This document shows positions 24,668 through 33,712 of a DNA stretch of 42,006 bases, in pieces. Each line of letters opens with the position of its first letter. Positions within the stretch are counted from its first letter, which is position 1. The translations under genes and the position numbers were made by a program. The notes beneath the pieces were generated by a model that was not told the DNA's origin, searched no databases, and worked only from the letters and a program-made list of their open reading frames with translations. The stretch is taken from the NCBI GenBank assembly GCA_964623395.1, contig CAZUSI010000002.1, positions 1-42,006 on the forward strand. Direction: 5' to 3'. This stretch comes from JBDRZD01 sp964623395. Lineage in GTDB: Bacteria > Hydrothermota > Hydrothermia > Hydrothermales > Hydrothermaceae.

Positions 24668-25865
24668 TGTAAAAAAAATAAGGGAAGATTTTCCAATTTT
24701 TAAAAATAATCCAAATTTAATTTATTTTGATTCTGCTGCAACTTCTCAAAAACCAAAAATTGTTATAGATACAATAAATGAATTTTATGAAAGTTACAAT
24801 TCAAACATACATAGAGGAGTTTATTCACTTTCACTGGAAGCATCAAGAAGATATGAGGAAGCACATTTAAAGGTTGCAGAACTTATAAATGCAGAAAAAA
24901 ATGAGATAATTTTTACAAAAAATGCAACAGAAGCCATAAATCTTGTTGCCTATTCCTATGCTCTTTATAATTTGAAAGAAGGAGATGAGATTTTAACAAC
25001 AATTATGGAGCATCATTCAAATTTCCTTCCTTGGAAAAAAATAGCAGATTTAAAGGGTGCAAAATTAAAATTTATTTATATAAACAAAAACACCTATGAA
25101 CTTGAATTTGATGAAAAGATGATTACTGAAAAAACAAAAATTGTTGCCCTTTGTTTTGTTTCAAATTTCCTTGGAACAATAAATCCTGTTAAAGAAATTT
25201 CAAAAGTGGCAAAAGGAAAAGGGTCAATTGTTATTCTTGATGCAGCCCAAGCAGTTCCCCATTTAAAAATTGATGTTAAAGAAATTGGTGCTGATTTTAT
25301 TGCTGCATCAGGACATAAGATGCTTGGACCATCTGGAACAGGATTTTTATGGGGAAAAAAGGAACTACTTGAAAAAATGGAACCCTTTATATTTGGAGGG
25401 GGTGCGATTAAAGATGTTAAAATTGATAGTGTTAAATGGGAAGATATTCCATGGAAATTTGAAGCAGGAACTCCAAATATATGTGGTGGAATTGCACTTG
25501 GTGAAGCAGCAGAATATTTAAAAAATATAGGCATGGAAAAAGTTTTTGAACATGAAAGGAGTTTACTTTCTTATTTTTTTGAAAAAATAAAAGAAATAGA
25601 TGAAATTGAAATTTATGGACCTGATTTATCTAAAAGGGTGGGTGTAGTTCCTTTTAATATTAAAGGTGCTGATTCCCATGATGTGGCAGGTATGCTTGAT
25701 TCAGAAGGAATATGTGTAAGGAGTGGAAGGCACTGCACTCATCCCCTTTTAGATTTTCTTGGAATTGAAGGTAGTGTAAGGGTAAGTTTCTACATATATA
25801 ACGATTATGAAGAGATTGATAGATTTATAGAAAGTTTAAAAAGGATAATTTCCTATATTAAATGA
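24660..25865 (+). CDS. sufS: Cysteine desulfurase, SufS type
   Basis: A 401-residue PLP-dependent class V aminotransferase-fold enzyme that releases sulfur from cysteine as a persulfide. PLP-binding D194 (VILDAAQ) and K220 (AASGHKMLG) are present, together with EHHSNFLPW (117-125) and the persulfide-forming C359 in RSGRHCTHP, the SufS-type short loop rather than the IscS LSTGSAC loop. AAGGAGG precedes the ATG by four bases. No sufBCD or sufU is adjacent, but mnmA, which needs persulfide sulfur, lies about 4.6 kb downstream on the same strand. The product probably feeds Fe-S cluster assembly and tRNA thiolation. The stop overlaps the next start by four bases. Confidence 0.94.
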   Translation: MFDVKKIREDFPIFKNNPNLIYFDSAATSQKPKIVIDTINEFYESYNSNIHRGVYSLSLEASRRYEEAHLKVAELINAEKNEIIFTKNATEAINLVAYSYALYNLKEGDEILTTIMEHHSNFLPWKKIADLKGAKLKFIYINKNTYELEFDEKMITEKTKIVALCFVSNFLGTINPVKEISKVAKGKGSIVILDAAQAVPHLKIDVKEIGADFIAASGHKMLGPSGTGFLWGKKELLEKMEPFIFGGGAIKDVKIDSVKWEDIPWKFEAGTPNICGGIALGEAAEYLKNIGMEKVFEHERSLLSYFFEKIKEIDEIEIYGPDLSKRVGVVPFNIKGADSHDVAGMLDSEGICVRSGRHCTHPLLDFLGIEGSVRVSFYIYNDYEEIDRFIESLKRIISYIK

Positions 25866-26524
25866 AAGTTTTTTTAAAATTTTTAATTTCCTCAAATATT
25901 TATCTTTTAAGTTTTAAAAAATATGCGGTTCTTTTTGATACAGGTGACCCCCATTCAAAAACACTTGTATTGAAATTTATAAGGGAAAAAATTTTTGATA
26001 AAAGGTTGATTTACATCTTTATAACGCATTTTCATTGGGACCATGTAGGAAATGTAAAATTCTTAAAAAAAATTTTTTCACCAAAAGTATTTATTTCTGA
26101 AAAGGAAAAGGAGTGGGCTTTAAAAGGATACATAGATTTACCATCTCCTAAGGGAACAATTTATTCAAAATTTTTATGGAATTTTTTAAATTTTTTTTCA
26201 AAATTTGAAAACATTGAAAAATTTAAACCAGATATAATTATTTCAAAAGATGAAAAAATAGATGTTGATGGATTTAAAATAGAGATTTTTCAAACACCAG
26301 GACATACACCAGGTTCTTTAACTTATAAGGTTGGAAAATATGTCTTCATAGGTGATACTCTTTTAGGACCAAACATATTTTTAAAAAGACCAAGAATTTC
26401 AATGTTTCTTCATAAAAGGGAAGAAATTTTTAAGTCAATTGAATTTTTAAAAGAAATTGATGCAGAAATTTATTTTCCAGGTCATGGAATACCTTTTAAA
26501 AAGAAAGACATTTATAAATTATGA
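25862..26524 (+). CDS. Metallo-beta-lactamase-fold hydrolase
   Basis: A 220-residue MBL-fold protein with the zinc-binding HXHXDH at 56-61 (HFHWDH), a third ligand histidine in TPGHTPGSL, the bridging aspartate in IGDTLLG and the C-terminal histidine in YFPGHGIPF. The arrangement matches the glyoxalase II / general MBL group. An insertion between the first and second ligand blocks (about residues 80-130) is rich in Phe and Lys. The natural substrate cannot be inferred; thioesters, persulfides or phosphodiesters are all possible. It is embedded between sufS and priA with four-base overlaps on each side. Confidence 0.9.
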   Translation: MKVFLKFLISSNIYLLSFKKYAVLFDTGDPHSKTLVLKFIREKIFDKRLIYIFITHFHWDHVGNVKFLKKIFSPKVFISEKEKEWALKGYIDLPSPKGTIYSKFLWNFLNFFSKFENIEKFKPDIIISKDEKIDVDGFKIEIFQTPGHTPGSLTYKVGKYVFIGDTLLGPNIFLKRPRISMFLHKREEIFKSIEFLKEIDAEIYFPGHGIPFKKKDIYKL

Positions 26525-28647
26525 GATTTGCAAAAGTTCTATTTCCTGATATAAAAGGTCTTTATACTTATATTATTCCACCCTCTTTAAAAATAGAAAA
26601 AGGTGACATTGTTCTCGCTCCTTTAAAAGAAAGAAAAAAATTTGGTGTTGTTTTTGAAATAAAAGAGGAAAAGGATTTTGAAGGGAAAATAAAGGAAATT
26701 GAAGATAAGACAGAATTTTTTTTACCTCCGAATTTAATAGAAGTTGCTTTAAAAACAAAAGAGTTCTATTTTTGTGATATTTCCCAAATTTTAAAATATT
26801 TTATGCCTCCCCTTTCCGAAGTAAAAAGAAGATATTTTTTAAAAAATAGGGATTTTGAAGGCAAAAATGAAAGGGAGAAAAAAATAATTGAAATCCTTAA
26901 AAATGCGAAAAATCCTCTTCTTTCAAGAAGTATAAGAAAAAAAATTAATTTTAATCCAGATTATTATATTAAAAAATTGGTTAAGAAAGATGTAATTGGA
27001 ATTTCCTATTATACAATAAAAAAACCTTCATTAAAACGCTTTGTAATAGAACCTTTTGAAAAAATAGAAATTCCTCAAAGTTTAACTCCTCCACAAAAAA
27101 ATATTTATGATAAAATAATTCAAAATATAGATAAATTTTCTGTTCATTTAATTCATGGAGTAACAGGAAGTGGTAAAACATTTATTTATTTAAAACTTTC
27201 AGAAAAGATTTTAGAAAGAAATAAATCTGTTATATTACTTGTTCCTGAAATATCTTTAATTCCACAGGTTTATTTTCTATTTAATAAATTTTTTAAAGAC
27301 AAAATAATTTTATGGGGAAGTGCCCTTTCAAAACCTGAAAGATTTTATTTTTATAAAGAAGCCCTTCTTAAAAATCCACGAATAGTTATAGGTCCAAGAT
27401 CAGCTGTATTTGCGCCCCTTCAAAATTTAGGAATTATAATAATTGATGAAGAACAGGAAACTTCCTATAAAGAAGATGATAAGTTTCCCTATTATCATGC
27501 AAAAGAAATTGCAATGATAAGAGGTAAAATAGAAAATGTTCCTGTTATTCTTGGAAGCGCAACTCCTGAAACAGAAACTATTTATTTCTCAAAACAAAAT
27601 AAGTATTCTCTTTATGTTTTAAAGGAAAGGATAAAGGGATATAGTTTTCCTGAAATAGAAATTCTTGATTTAAGAGAAGAAAAATTTCCCTTTTTCCTAT
27701 CTGCAAGATTAATTGAAGAAATTGAAAGGAATGTTAAAGAGAAAAAACAGGTAATACTTTTTTTAAATAGAAGGGGGTTTGCCCATTTTATGCAATGCAT
27801 TGATTGTGGATATATTTTCAAATGTAAGAATTGCGATATACCTTATGTTTATCATAAAGATATAAAAAAAATTGTATGTCATTTTTGTTCTTATGAAATA
27901 TTTGCTCCTGATACATGCCCTGTTTGTAAAGGAACTGATGTTAAATATTCGGGATATGGAACAGAAAAAATTGAAGAAGGTTTAAAAGAAATTTTCCCAA
28001 ATTACAAAATTATGAGGATGGATTTAGATACAACAAGAAGGAAAAAGGAAGTTTTTGAAATGTTTAAAAAATTTAAAAATAGAGAAATAGATATTCTTCT
28101 TGGAACACAAATGATAATAAAGGGTTTTGATTTTCCAGATGTATCACTTATTGGTATTTTGTATGCTGATTTAACATTAAATCTTCCTGATTTTAGAGCA
28201 AGGGAAAGAACATTTATCATGCTTAACCAAGTGATAGGAAGAGCAAGAAAAGGCGGAAAAGTAATTTTACAGACAATGGAACCTGAAAATCCTGTTATAA
28301 GATATTTAAATCCAGATGATTATGAAAAATTTTATGAGGAAGAACTTAAAGAAAGGAAACTTTTTTCTTATCCACCCTTTTCACATTTACTTTTAATTGA
28401 AGTTAAAGATAAGGATAAAATTAAGGCAATGGAAAATGCAAAAGAAATAAGCAAAAAGTTAAAGGGGAATTTTGAAATTTTTGGTCCCTCATTTGCCCCA
28501 ATTGAAAAAATAAAAAATTTTTATAGAGTTAGAATGCTTCTTAAATCAAAGGAGAGGGAAAATTTTAAAGAAGTTTTTGAAATTTTAGAAGATTTTAAGA
28601 AAAAATTTTTATTGAGGATTGAATTAAATCCCTATAATTTTTTATAA
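26521..28647 (+). CDS. priA: Primosomal protein N' (replication restart helicase PriA)
   Basis: PriA recognises stalled forks and reloads the replisome. The 708-residue protein has the N-terminal 3'-end-binding domain, a winged-helix region, and helicase motifs: Walker A GVTGSGKT at 213-220, motif II DEEQ at 309-312, GSATPETE (motif III), and TQMIIKGFDFPDVSL in the second lobe. Eight cysteines of the zinc-binding insert are all visible, beginning CIDCGYIFKCKNC and ending CPVCKG. Two departures from the usual sequences stand out: DEEQ instead of DEEH, and IKGFDFP instead of AKGHDFP, so the conserved His is replaced in both motifs. The rest looks functional. The gene closes the operon, and the promoter of the next unit overlaps its 3' end. 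Confidence 0.95.
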   Translation: MRFAKVLFPDIKGLYTYIIPPSLKIEKGDIVLAPLKERKKFGVVFEIKEEKDFEGKIKEIEDKTEFFLPPNLIEVALKTKEFYFCDISQILKYFMPPLSEVKRRYFLKNRDFEGKNEREKKIIEILKNAKNPLLSRSIRKKINFNPDYYIKKLVKKDVIGISYYTIKKPSLKRFVIEPFEKIEIPQSLTPPQKNIYDKIIQNIDKFSVHLIHGVTGSGKTFIYLKLSEKILERNKSVILLVPEISLIPQVYFLFNKFFKDKIILWGSALSKPERFYFYKEALLKNPRIVIGPRSAVFAPLQNLGIIIIDEEQETSYKEDDKFPYYHAKEIAMIRGKIENVPVILGSATPETETIYFSKQNKYSLYVLKERIKGYSFPEIEILDLREEKFPFFLSARLIEEIERNVKEKKQVILFLNRRGFAHFMQCIDCGYIFKCKNCDIPYVYHKDIKKIVCHFCSYEIFAPDTCPVCKGTDVKYSGYGTEKIEEGLKEIFPNYKIMRMDLDTTRRKKEVFEMFKKFKNREIDILLGTQMIIKGFDFPDVSLIGILYADLTLNLPDFRARERTFIMLNQVIGRARKGGKVILQTMEPENPVIRYLNPDDYEKFYEEELKERKLFSYPPFSHLLLIEVKDKDKIKAMENAKEISKKLKGNFEIFGPSFAPIEKIKNFYRVRMLLKSKERENFKEVFEILEDFKKKFLLRIELNPYNFL

Positions 28648-28648
28648 T
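28619..28648 (+). promoter_or_regulatory. Leaderless-type promoter overlapping the end of priA
   Basis: TTGAAT (28619-28624), 18-base spacer, TATAAT (28643-28648), then 6 bases to the ATG at 28655. Most of it lies inside the last codons of priA. Spacing is identical to the two promoters at 20204-20263. Confidence 0.6.
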
Positions 28649-28654
28649 TTAATT

Positions 28655-29287
28655 ATGTTTTTTTATTTTTTTATAATTTTTCAAATAAATGTTGATTCAA
28701 TAGTAAAAAATTGTGAAAGAAAATGGAAAAGTATAAATACTTATATTTGTGTTTATGAGAGTTATCAAAAAAAGGGAAAAGAAGAAGATAAAAGAAAATA
28801 TTTTGTTGAATTTAAAAAACCCTTATGGATAAGGTTAAAGGTTTTAGAAGGTAAAGATAAAGAAAGTGAAGTTTTATACAATCCAGAAAAAAATATTGTT
28901 AGGGGAAGGAAAGGTGGAATTTTAAAGGGTATTGTTCTTACATTAAATCCTGATGATAAGAAAGTAACATCTATAAGAGGATATAAGATTTACAATGCAG
29001 GAATAGGGGAAATATATAGAAGGATTTTTGAATACTATAAAAGGGGTTATGATTTTAAATTTATTGGAGAGTTTAAGGAGAAAAATTTTGAGGGATGGAA
29101 AATTGAATTTGAAGTTAAAGAACCTGAAAAATTTTTTGGATGTAAAAAAGAAGTTTTTTGGATAAGAAAAGATTTTATTCCTTATAAATGCGAACAATGG
29201 GATGAGAATGGTGAATATGTTCTTTATTCAGTATTTTTAGAAGTGAAATTAAATGTTCAAATAGATGAGGAAAGATTTAAATTATGA
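28655..29287 (+). CDS. DUF1571/LolA-like exported protein
   Basis: A 210-residue protein with a hydrophobic N-terminal signal (MFFYFFIIFQ) and a fold pattern of the DUF1571 / outer-membrane lipoprotein-sorting-like group: an initial helix around INTYICVYESYQKKG, then KKPLWIRLKVLEGKDKESE (a basic, membrane- or lipid-facing strand), a short YNPEKN turn, LTLNPDD, and the closing segment KDFIPYKCEQWDENGEYV. LolA-type proteins carry lipids or lipoproteins through the periplasm; DUF1571 members are uncharacterised. It heads an operon with mnmA, guaA, waaA and lipB, with a four-base overlap to mnmA, and a short predicted leader or none. Its link to waaA, an LPS gene, is suggestive only. Confidence 0.72.
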   Translation: MFFYFFIIFQINVDSIVKNCERKWKSINTYICVYESYQKKGKEEDKRKYFVEFKKPLWIRLKVLEGKDKESEVLYNPEKNIVRGRKGGILKGIVLTLNPDDKKVTSIRGYKIYNAGIGEIYRRIFEYYKRGYDFKFIGEFKEKNFEGWKIEFEVKEPEKFFGCKKEVFWIRKDFIPYKCEQWDENGEYVLYSVFLEVKLNVQIDEERFKL

Positions 29288-30303
29288 AGGTTCTCGTTGG
29301 TCTTTCAGGAGGAGTTGATTCTTCTGTAAGTGCTCTTTTATTAAAGGAAATGGGTTACGAAGTTATAGGTGCTACACTTTATATGTGGGATGAAACAAAA
29401 AATATAAGGTCCTGCTGTTCCTTGGAAGCAATAAATTTGGCAAGAAGAATTGCCTTTAAATTAAAAATACCCTATTATACTTATGATATAAGGGAAGATT
29501 TTAAAGAAAAAATAGTTAATTATTTTGTAAAAAGTTATTCAATTGGTAAAACTCCAAATCCCTGTGTTTTATGTAACAAATTTTTTAAATTTGGATTTCT
29601 TTTTGAAAAAGCAAAAGAATTGGGTTGCTCTTATGTAGCAACAGGTCATTATTCAAGGATAGAAAATGGACTTATTAAGGTCTCAGAGGATAGGGAAAGA
29701 GACCAATCCTATTTTCTTACTTTTGTTGAAAAAGAAAAAATAAAAAATTTAATTTTCCCCTTAGGTAATTTAAAAAAGGAAGAAGTAAGAGAAATTGCAA
29801 AAAAACATGGTTTACCTTCAGTTTATCGTTCTGACTCACAGGATTTATGTTTTGTTGATGGTGATTATAGAGAATTTTTAAAAAAATATTTGCCAGAAAA
29901 AAAGGGTTATATTGTTTTAGAAAATGGTGAAATTGTTGGTGAACATAAAGGTTTTTATAATTTTACAATAGGACAAAGAAAAGGATTAAGAATTTCTAAG
30001 GGTAAAAGGTTGTATGTAAAAGAATTTATCCCTGAAGAAAATATTGTGATTGTTGCTGAAAGAGAAAAGGTTTATAAGGATGAGATTGAAGTTTTTGATA
30101 TAAACTGGCATTTAGAGGCAGAAAGAGAATTTGAAGCATTTGTAAAAATAAGACAACTTTCTAAACCTGCAAGGGCAAAAGTAATTCTTTATGATAATTT
30201 TGCAAAAGTTTTATTTTATGAAAAACAATTTGCTCCAACACCAGGACAAGTTGCTGCCTTTTATAAAGACGATTATCTTTTAGGTGGTGGATGGATAAAA
30301 TAA
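29284..30303 (+). CDS. mnmA: tRNA-specific 2-thiouridylase MnmA
   Basis: MnmA makes 2-thiouridine at position 34 of tRNAs for Glu, Gln and Lys, using ATP and a relayed persulfide. The 339-residue sequence has the PP-loop GLSGGVDSSV at 6-15, the first catalytic cysteine C97 (in PNPCVLCN) and the persulfide-receiving C189 (in SDSQDLCFV), plus ATGHYSR and the FTIGQRKGL block of the central domain. The tRNA-Glu(UUC) encoded at 41289-41362 is a predicted substrate. The sulfur donor could be the SufS at 24660. The ATG overlaps the previous stop by four bases, and its own end overlaps guaA by 13. Confidence 0.95.
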   Translation: MKVLVGLSGGVDSSVSALLLKEMGYEVIGATLYMWDETKNIRSCCSLEAINLARRIAFKLKIPYYTYDIREDFKEKIVNYFVKSYSIGKTPNPCVLCNKFFKFGFLFEKAKELGCSYVATGHYSRIENGLIKVSEDRERDQSYFLTFVEKEKIKNLIFPLGNLKKEEVREIAKKHGLPSVYRSDSQDLCFVDGDYREFLKKYLPEKKGYIVLENGEIVGEHKGFYNFTIGQRKGLRISKGKRLYVKEFIPEENIVIVAEREKVYKDEIEVFDINWHLEAEREFEAFVKIRQLSKPARAKVILYDNFAKVLFYEKQFAPTPGQVAAFYKDDYLLGGGWIK

Positions 30304-31841
30304 TAATTATAGATTTTGGTTCCCAATATACAAAATTAATTGCAAGAAGGATAAGGGAGGAAAATGTTTTTTCAGAAATCGTTTCCCCTTATGAAAATTA
30401 TATGGATATTATAAAAAAAGATGAAGTTAAAGGAATAATCCTTTCTGGTGGTCCTAAATCTGTTTATGAAAAGGATTCCCCAAAAATAAAAAAGGAAATT
30501 TTTGAAATGAATAAGGGGATTCTTGGAATATGCTATGGATTACAAGTTTTATCTTATATTTTAGGTGGAAAAGTAAGACCTTCTTCTAAAAGGGAATATG
30601 GTTTTGCAAATTTTAGAATTGTAAGGGAAAGCCCCCTTTTTTATGGAATAAATAAAAATTATTTTAGGGTATGGGCAAGTCATGGTGATGAAGTTCTTGA
30701 AATTCCGGATGGATTTATAAAAACAGGTGAAACAGATTTCTGCTTTTATGCAAGTATTGAAAATCCCAAAAATAAAATATATGGAATTCAATTTCATCCA
30801 GAAGTTTTCCATACAGAGTTTGGAAAAGAAATAATAAGAAATTTCATTTTTAATATATGTAATGCAAAAAAGGGATGGTTTCTTGAAGATTTCTTTAAAA
30901 AAGTTCAAGAGGATTTAAAAAAATATAAGGATAAGCCTTGTTTTTTAGCACTTTCAGGTGGTGTTGATTCAAGCACATTGGCATTTCTTTTAAATCCAAT
31001 TTTTAAAGAGAGATTATATTTAATTTTTGTAGACACAGGACTTTTAAGAAAGGGAGAAAGGGAAAGAGTTAAAAATTTATTTAAAGATTTTAAAAATTTA
31101 AAAATTGTTAAAGCAGAAAAGGAATTTTTAAAAAGTTTAAAGGGTATAAAAGAACCTGAAAAGAAGCGCAAAATTATCGGGAAATTATTTTTAAAAATTT
31201 TTAAAAATGAAATTTTAAAGATATTAAAGGTAAAAAAAATAAAAAGAAATACTGTTTGTCTTGCACAGGGAACACTCTATCCTGATGTTATAGAATCGCG
31301 TTCATTTATTGGACCCTCTTCAAAAATAAAAACTCATCATAATGTTGGTGGTTTACCAAAAAAACATCCTTTTATCTTAATAGAACCCTTTAAAGAACTA
31401 TTTAAAGATGAAGTAAGAGAAATAGCAAAGAAACTTTCTTTACCACATGATTTAATAGAAATGCATCCATTTCCAGGACCTGGTCTTGCTGTAAGAATTG
31501 TTGGGGAAGTTGATAAAAAGAAAATAAGAATACTTCAAAGAGCTGATGAAATACTTGAAGAGGAATTAAAAAGAGAAGGTATATATAATAAGGTTTGGCA
31601 GGCTTTTTGTGTATTTTTACCTGTAAAATCTGTTGGTGTTATGGGTGATAAAAGAACTTATGAGAATGTTATAGTTTTAAGAATTGTTGAATCCTCTGAT
31701 GCAATGACAGCAGATTTTTCCAAAATCCCTTACGAGATTTTAGATAGAATTGCAAGAAGAATAATAGGGGAGATAAAGGGAATAAATAGGGTTTTATATG
31801 ATATAACATCAAAACCACCTGCAACCATAGAATGGGAATAA
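30291..31841 (+). CDS. guaA: GMP synthase (glutamine-hydrolysing)
   Basis: GuaA converts XMP to GMP using ATP and glutamine. The 516-residue protein contains an N-terminal class I glutamine amidotransferase domain with triad C81 (GICYGLQ), H169 and E171 (FHPEV), an ATP-pyrophosphatase domain with the P-loop LSGGVDSST at 221-229, and the C-terminal dimerisation domain ending in ITSKPPATIEWE, the usual GuaA terminus. The segment HPFPGPGLAVRI is also diagnostic. It overlaps mnmA by 13 bases and waaA by 10, so translation is likely coupled across the whole operon. No guaB is in the window. Confidence 0.97.
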   Translation: MDKIIIIDFGSQYTKLIARRIREENVFSEIVSPYENYMDIIKKDEVKGIILSGGPKSVYEKDSPKIKKEIFEMNKGILGICYGLQVLSYILGGKVRPSSKREYGFANFRIVRESPLFYGINKNYFRVWASHGDEVLEIPDGFIKTGETDFCFYASIENPKNKIYGIQFHPEVFHTEFGKEIIRNFIFNICNAKKGWFLEDFFKKVQEDLKKYKDKPCFLALSGGVDSSTLAFLLNPIFKERLYLIFVDTGLLRKGERERVKNLFKDFKNLKIVKAEKEFLKSLKGIKEPEKKRKIIGKLFLKIFKNEILKILKVKKIKRNTVCLAQGTLYPDVIESRSFIGPSSKIKTHHNVGGLPKKHPFILIEPFKELFKDEVREIAKKLSLPHDLIEMHPFPGPGLAVRIVGEVDKKKIRILQRADEILEEELKREGIYNKVWQAFCVFLPVKSVGVMGDKRTYENVIVLRIVESSDAMTADFSKIPYEILDRIARRIIGEIKGINRVLYDITSKPPATIEWE

Positions 31842-32989
31842 TAAAATTTATTTACAATTTTTTTTTATCTTTAATCCCCCTTCCTTCTGAAAGAAAAATA
31901 AAGGAAATTCCCTTTGAAAATTATTTATATTTTCACGCTTCATCAATTGGAGAAGTTATGAGTTTAAAGGGGCTTATTGATTATTTTTGTAAGGATTATT
32001 TATGTGTTTTAACAACATTTACAAAAGCAGGGAAAAAAAGAGCAGAAAACATTTTTAAAGAAAAAATAAAGATTTTTTATTTCCCTTTTGATAAAAAAAA
32101 GGAGATTGAGAAAATAGTTAAAAAGGCAAAAGCTATTATAATTGCTGAGTGCGAGCTTTGGCCAAATTTAATTGAATCTGCATTAAAAAATAAGAAAAAA
32201 ATTTTTTTAGTAAATGGGAAAATTTCAAAAAGGAGTTTTTTCTTTTACAATTTCATTTTTAAAGAGATAAAAAAATTTTTAAGAAATTTTGAAATTATAT
32301 TTTTGCAAGAAAAAAAATATGAAATTTTTTTTAAAAAACTGGGTGTTCCATCTAATAAAATTTTTGTTTTAAGAAATTTGAAATATGATGCCCTCGAAGA
32401 TGTGAAAGAGATATGGGAAAAAAATGGTTTTACAATAACTTTTGGTAGTATAAGAAGCAATGAGATTGATATTGTTATAAATGTGATTCAAAAAATTTTA
32501 AATAAGAGGGAAGATTTAAAAATTGTCATTTGCCCAAGACATCTTATAAATACAAAAATTATTGAATTTAAATTGAAGGAAAAGGGTATTGAGTATGAAA
32601 GAAGAAGTAAGTCTTATTTTCCAACAAAAAAAGTTTTCATCCTTGATACACTTGGTGAACTTTTAAATGTTTGGAAAATAAGCGATATTGGAATTGTTGG
32701 CGGAACCTTTGGAAAACATGGAGGGCATAATCTTGCAGAACCTGCTTTTTTTGGAATACCTGTTATTTTTGGAGAAAGCATTCAAAATGTTAAAGAGGTT
32801 GGAAATATTCTTTTAAAAAATGGTGGTGGTTTTAAAGTAAAGGATGAAAAAGAACTTGAAGATATTTTAAATAAACTTATTTCAGATGATGAATTTAGAA
32901 AAAAAATAGGAGAGAATGCAAAAAAGGGGATAGAAATTTTAAGGGGTTCTTCAAAAATAATATATGAAAGAATAAAGGAAATTTTATGA
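31832..32989 (+). CDS. waaA: 3-deoxy-D-manno-octulosonic acid transferase (Kdo transferase)
   Basis: WaaA adds Kdo from CMP-Kdo to the lipid A precursor at the inner membrane. This 385-residue GT-B (GT30) protein has the N-terminal membrane-binding helix, the catalytic glutamate E41 in HASSIGEVMS, the ECELWPNLI block with LVNGKISKRSF behind it, and the C-terminal donor-site words GTFGKHGGHNLAEPAFFG. The usual proline-rich NPLEPA variant reads NLAEPA, which is common in distant homologues. It overlaps guaA by 10 bases and lipB by four. With lpxB it shows that the cell makes at least Kdo-lipid A; whether one or more Kdo units are added cannot be told from sequence. Confidence 0.93.
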   Translation: MGIIKFIYNFFLSLIPLPSERKIKEIPFENYLYFHASSIGEVMSLKGLIDYFCKDYLCVLTTFTKAGKKRAENIFKEKIKIFYFPFDKKKEIEKIVKKAKAIIIAECELWPNLIESALKNKKKIFLVNGKISKRSFFFYNFIFKEIKKFLRNFEIIFLQEKKYEIFFKKLGVPSNKIFVLRNLKYDALEDVKEIWEKNGFTITFGSIRSNEIDIVINVIQKILNKREDLKIVICPRHLINTKIIEFKLKEKGIEYERRSKSYFPTKKVFILDTLGELLNVWKISDIGIVGGTFGKHGGHNLAEPAFFGIPVIFGESIQNVKEVGNILLKNGGGFKVKDEKELEDILNKLISDDEFRKKIGENAKKGIEILRGSSKIIYERIKEIL

Positions 32990-33672
32990 AAAAGGGTTAT
33001 TTTTTAGATACAGGGATTTCCCCTTATGAAAAAATATGGGAATTGCAAAAAAAATTACATTTAAAAAGGGTTTTTAATGAAATACCTGATACTCTAATAT
33101 TTACAGAACATTTTCATGTTTATACAATTGGAAAAAGAGGAAAGGAGGAAAATTTTAAAGTTAGTAAAGAATTTTTAAATAAATTGGGAATAAAGATTTT
33201 TAGAGTTGAAAGGGGAGGAGATGTAACATATCATGGACCAGGACAAATTGTTGGTTATCCAATATTCTATATAAAAGAAAAAATTGCAGGAATTAAAAAA
33301 TTTATAAATAAAATTGAGGATGCAATAATAATGACACTAAAAGAATATGATATTAAAGGTGAAAAAAAGGAAAATATGATAGGTGTATGGGCTTTTGATA
33401 AAAAGATATGTTCAATTGGAGTTGCTGTTAAAAATTTTGTTTCCTTCCATGGTTTTGCTTTAAATGTTAATACTGACTTAAAATATTTTGATTACATATT
33501 TCCCTGTGGAATGGATAAAGAAATTACATCAATGGAAAAATTAACTTGTAAAAAAATAAATATTCAAGAAGTTAAAGAAAAATTAAAAAAATCCTTTGAA
33601 AATATCTTTGAAATTGAATTTGAAAATTTAAATTATGATTTCCTTTTAAAGATTGGTTCAATTACAAAATAA
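32986..33672 (+). CDS. lipB: Octanoyltransferase LipB
   Basis: LipB moves the octanoyl group from acyl carrier protein to lipoyl domains, the first step of protein lipoylation. The 228-residue protein carries the signature RGGDVTYHGPGQIVGYP at 77-93 and the catalytic pair K140 (KKICSIG) and C174 (IFPCGM), matching E. coli K135 and C169 with a constant offset of five. The MEKLT segment after the cysteine is also conserved. It ends the operon. Only 40 bases separate its stop from the stop of the convergent ccmF gene. No lipA or lipoate-dependent dehydrogenase gene is in the window. Confidence 0.95.
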   Translation: MKKGYFLDTGISPYEKIWELQKKLHLKRVFNEIPDTLIFTEHFHVYTIGKRGKEENFKVSKEFLNKLGIKIFRVERGGDVTYHGPGQIVGYPIFYIKEKIAGIKKFINKIEDAIIMTLKEYDIKGEKKENMIGVWAFDKKICSIGVAVKNFVSFHGFALNVNTDLKYFDYIFPCGMDKEITSMEKLTCKKINIQEVKEKLKKSFENIFEIEFENLNYDFLLKIGSITK

Positions 33673-33712
33673 AGTAAAAATAAGAATAAAAAAATGCCTG
33701 ATAAAAAGCCAA

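Noticed and set aside
25094..25534. A 146-codon antisense reading frame inside sufS.
   Set aside because: It lies opposite a well-conserved gene and shows no recognisable protein pattern; it is a by-product of sufS codon use.
33673..33712. Possible bidirectional terminator between lipB and ccmF (A-run, TGAT...ATCA, T-run).
   Set aside because: The stem is only four pairs plus A/T flanks with a bulge and no GC-rich core, so it is too weak to call.
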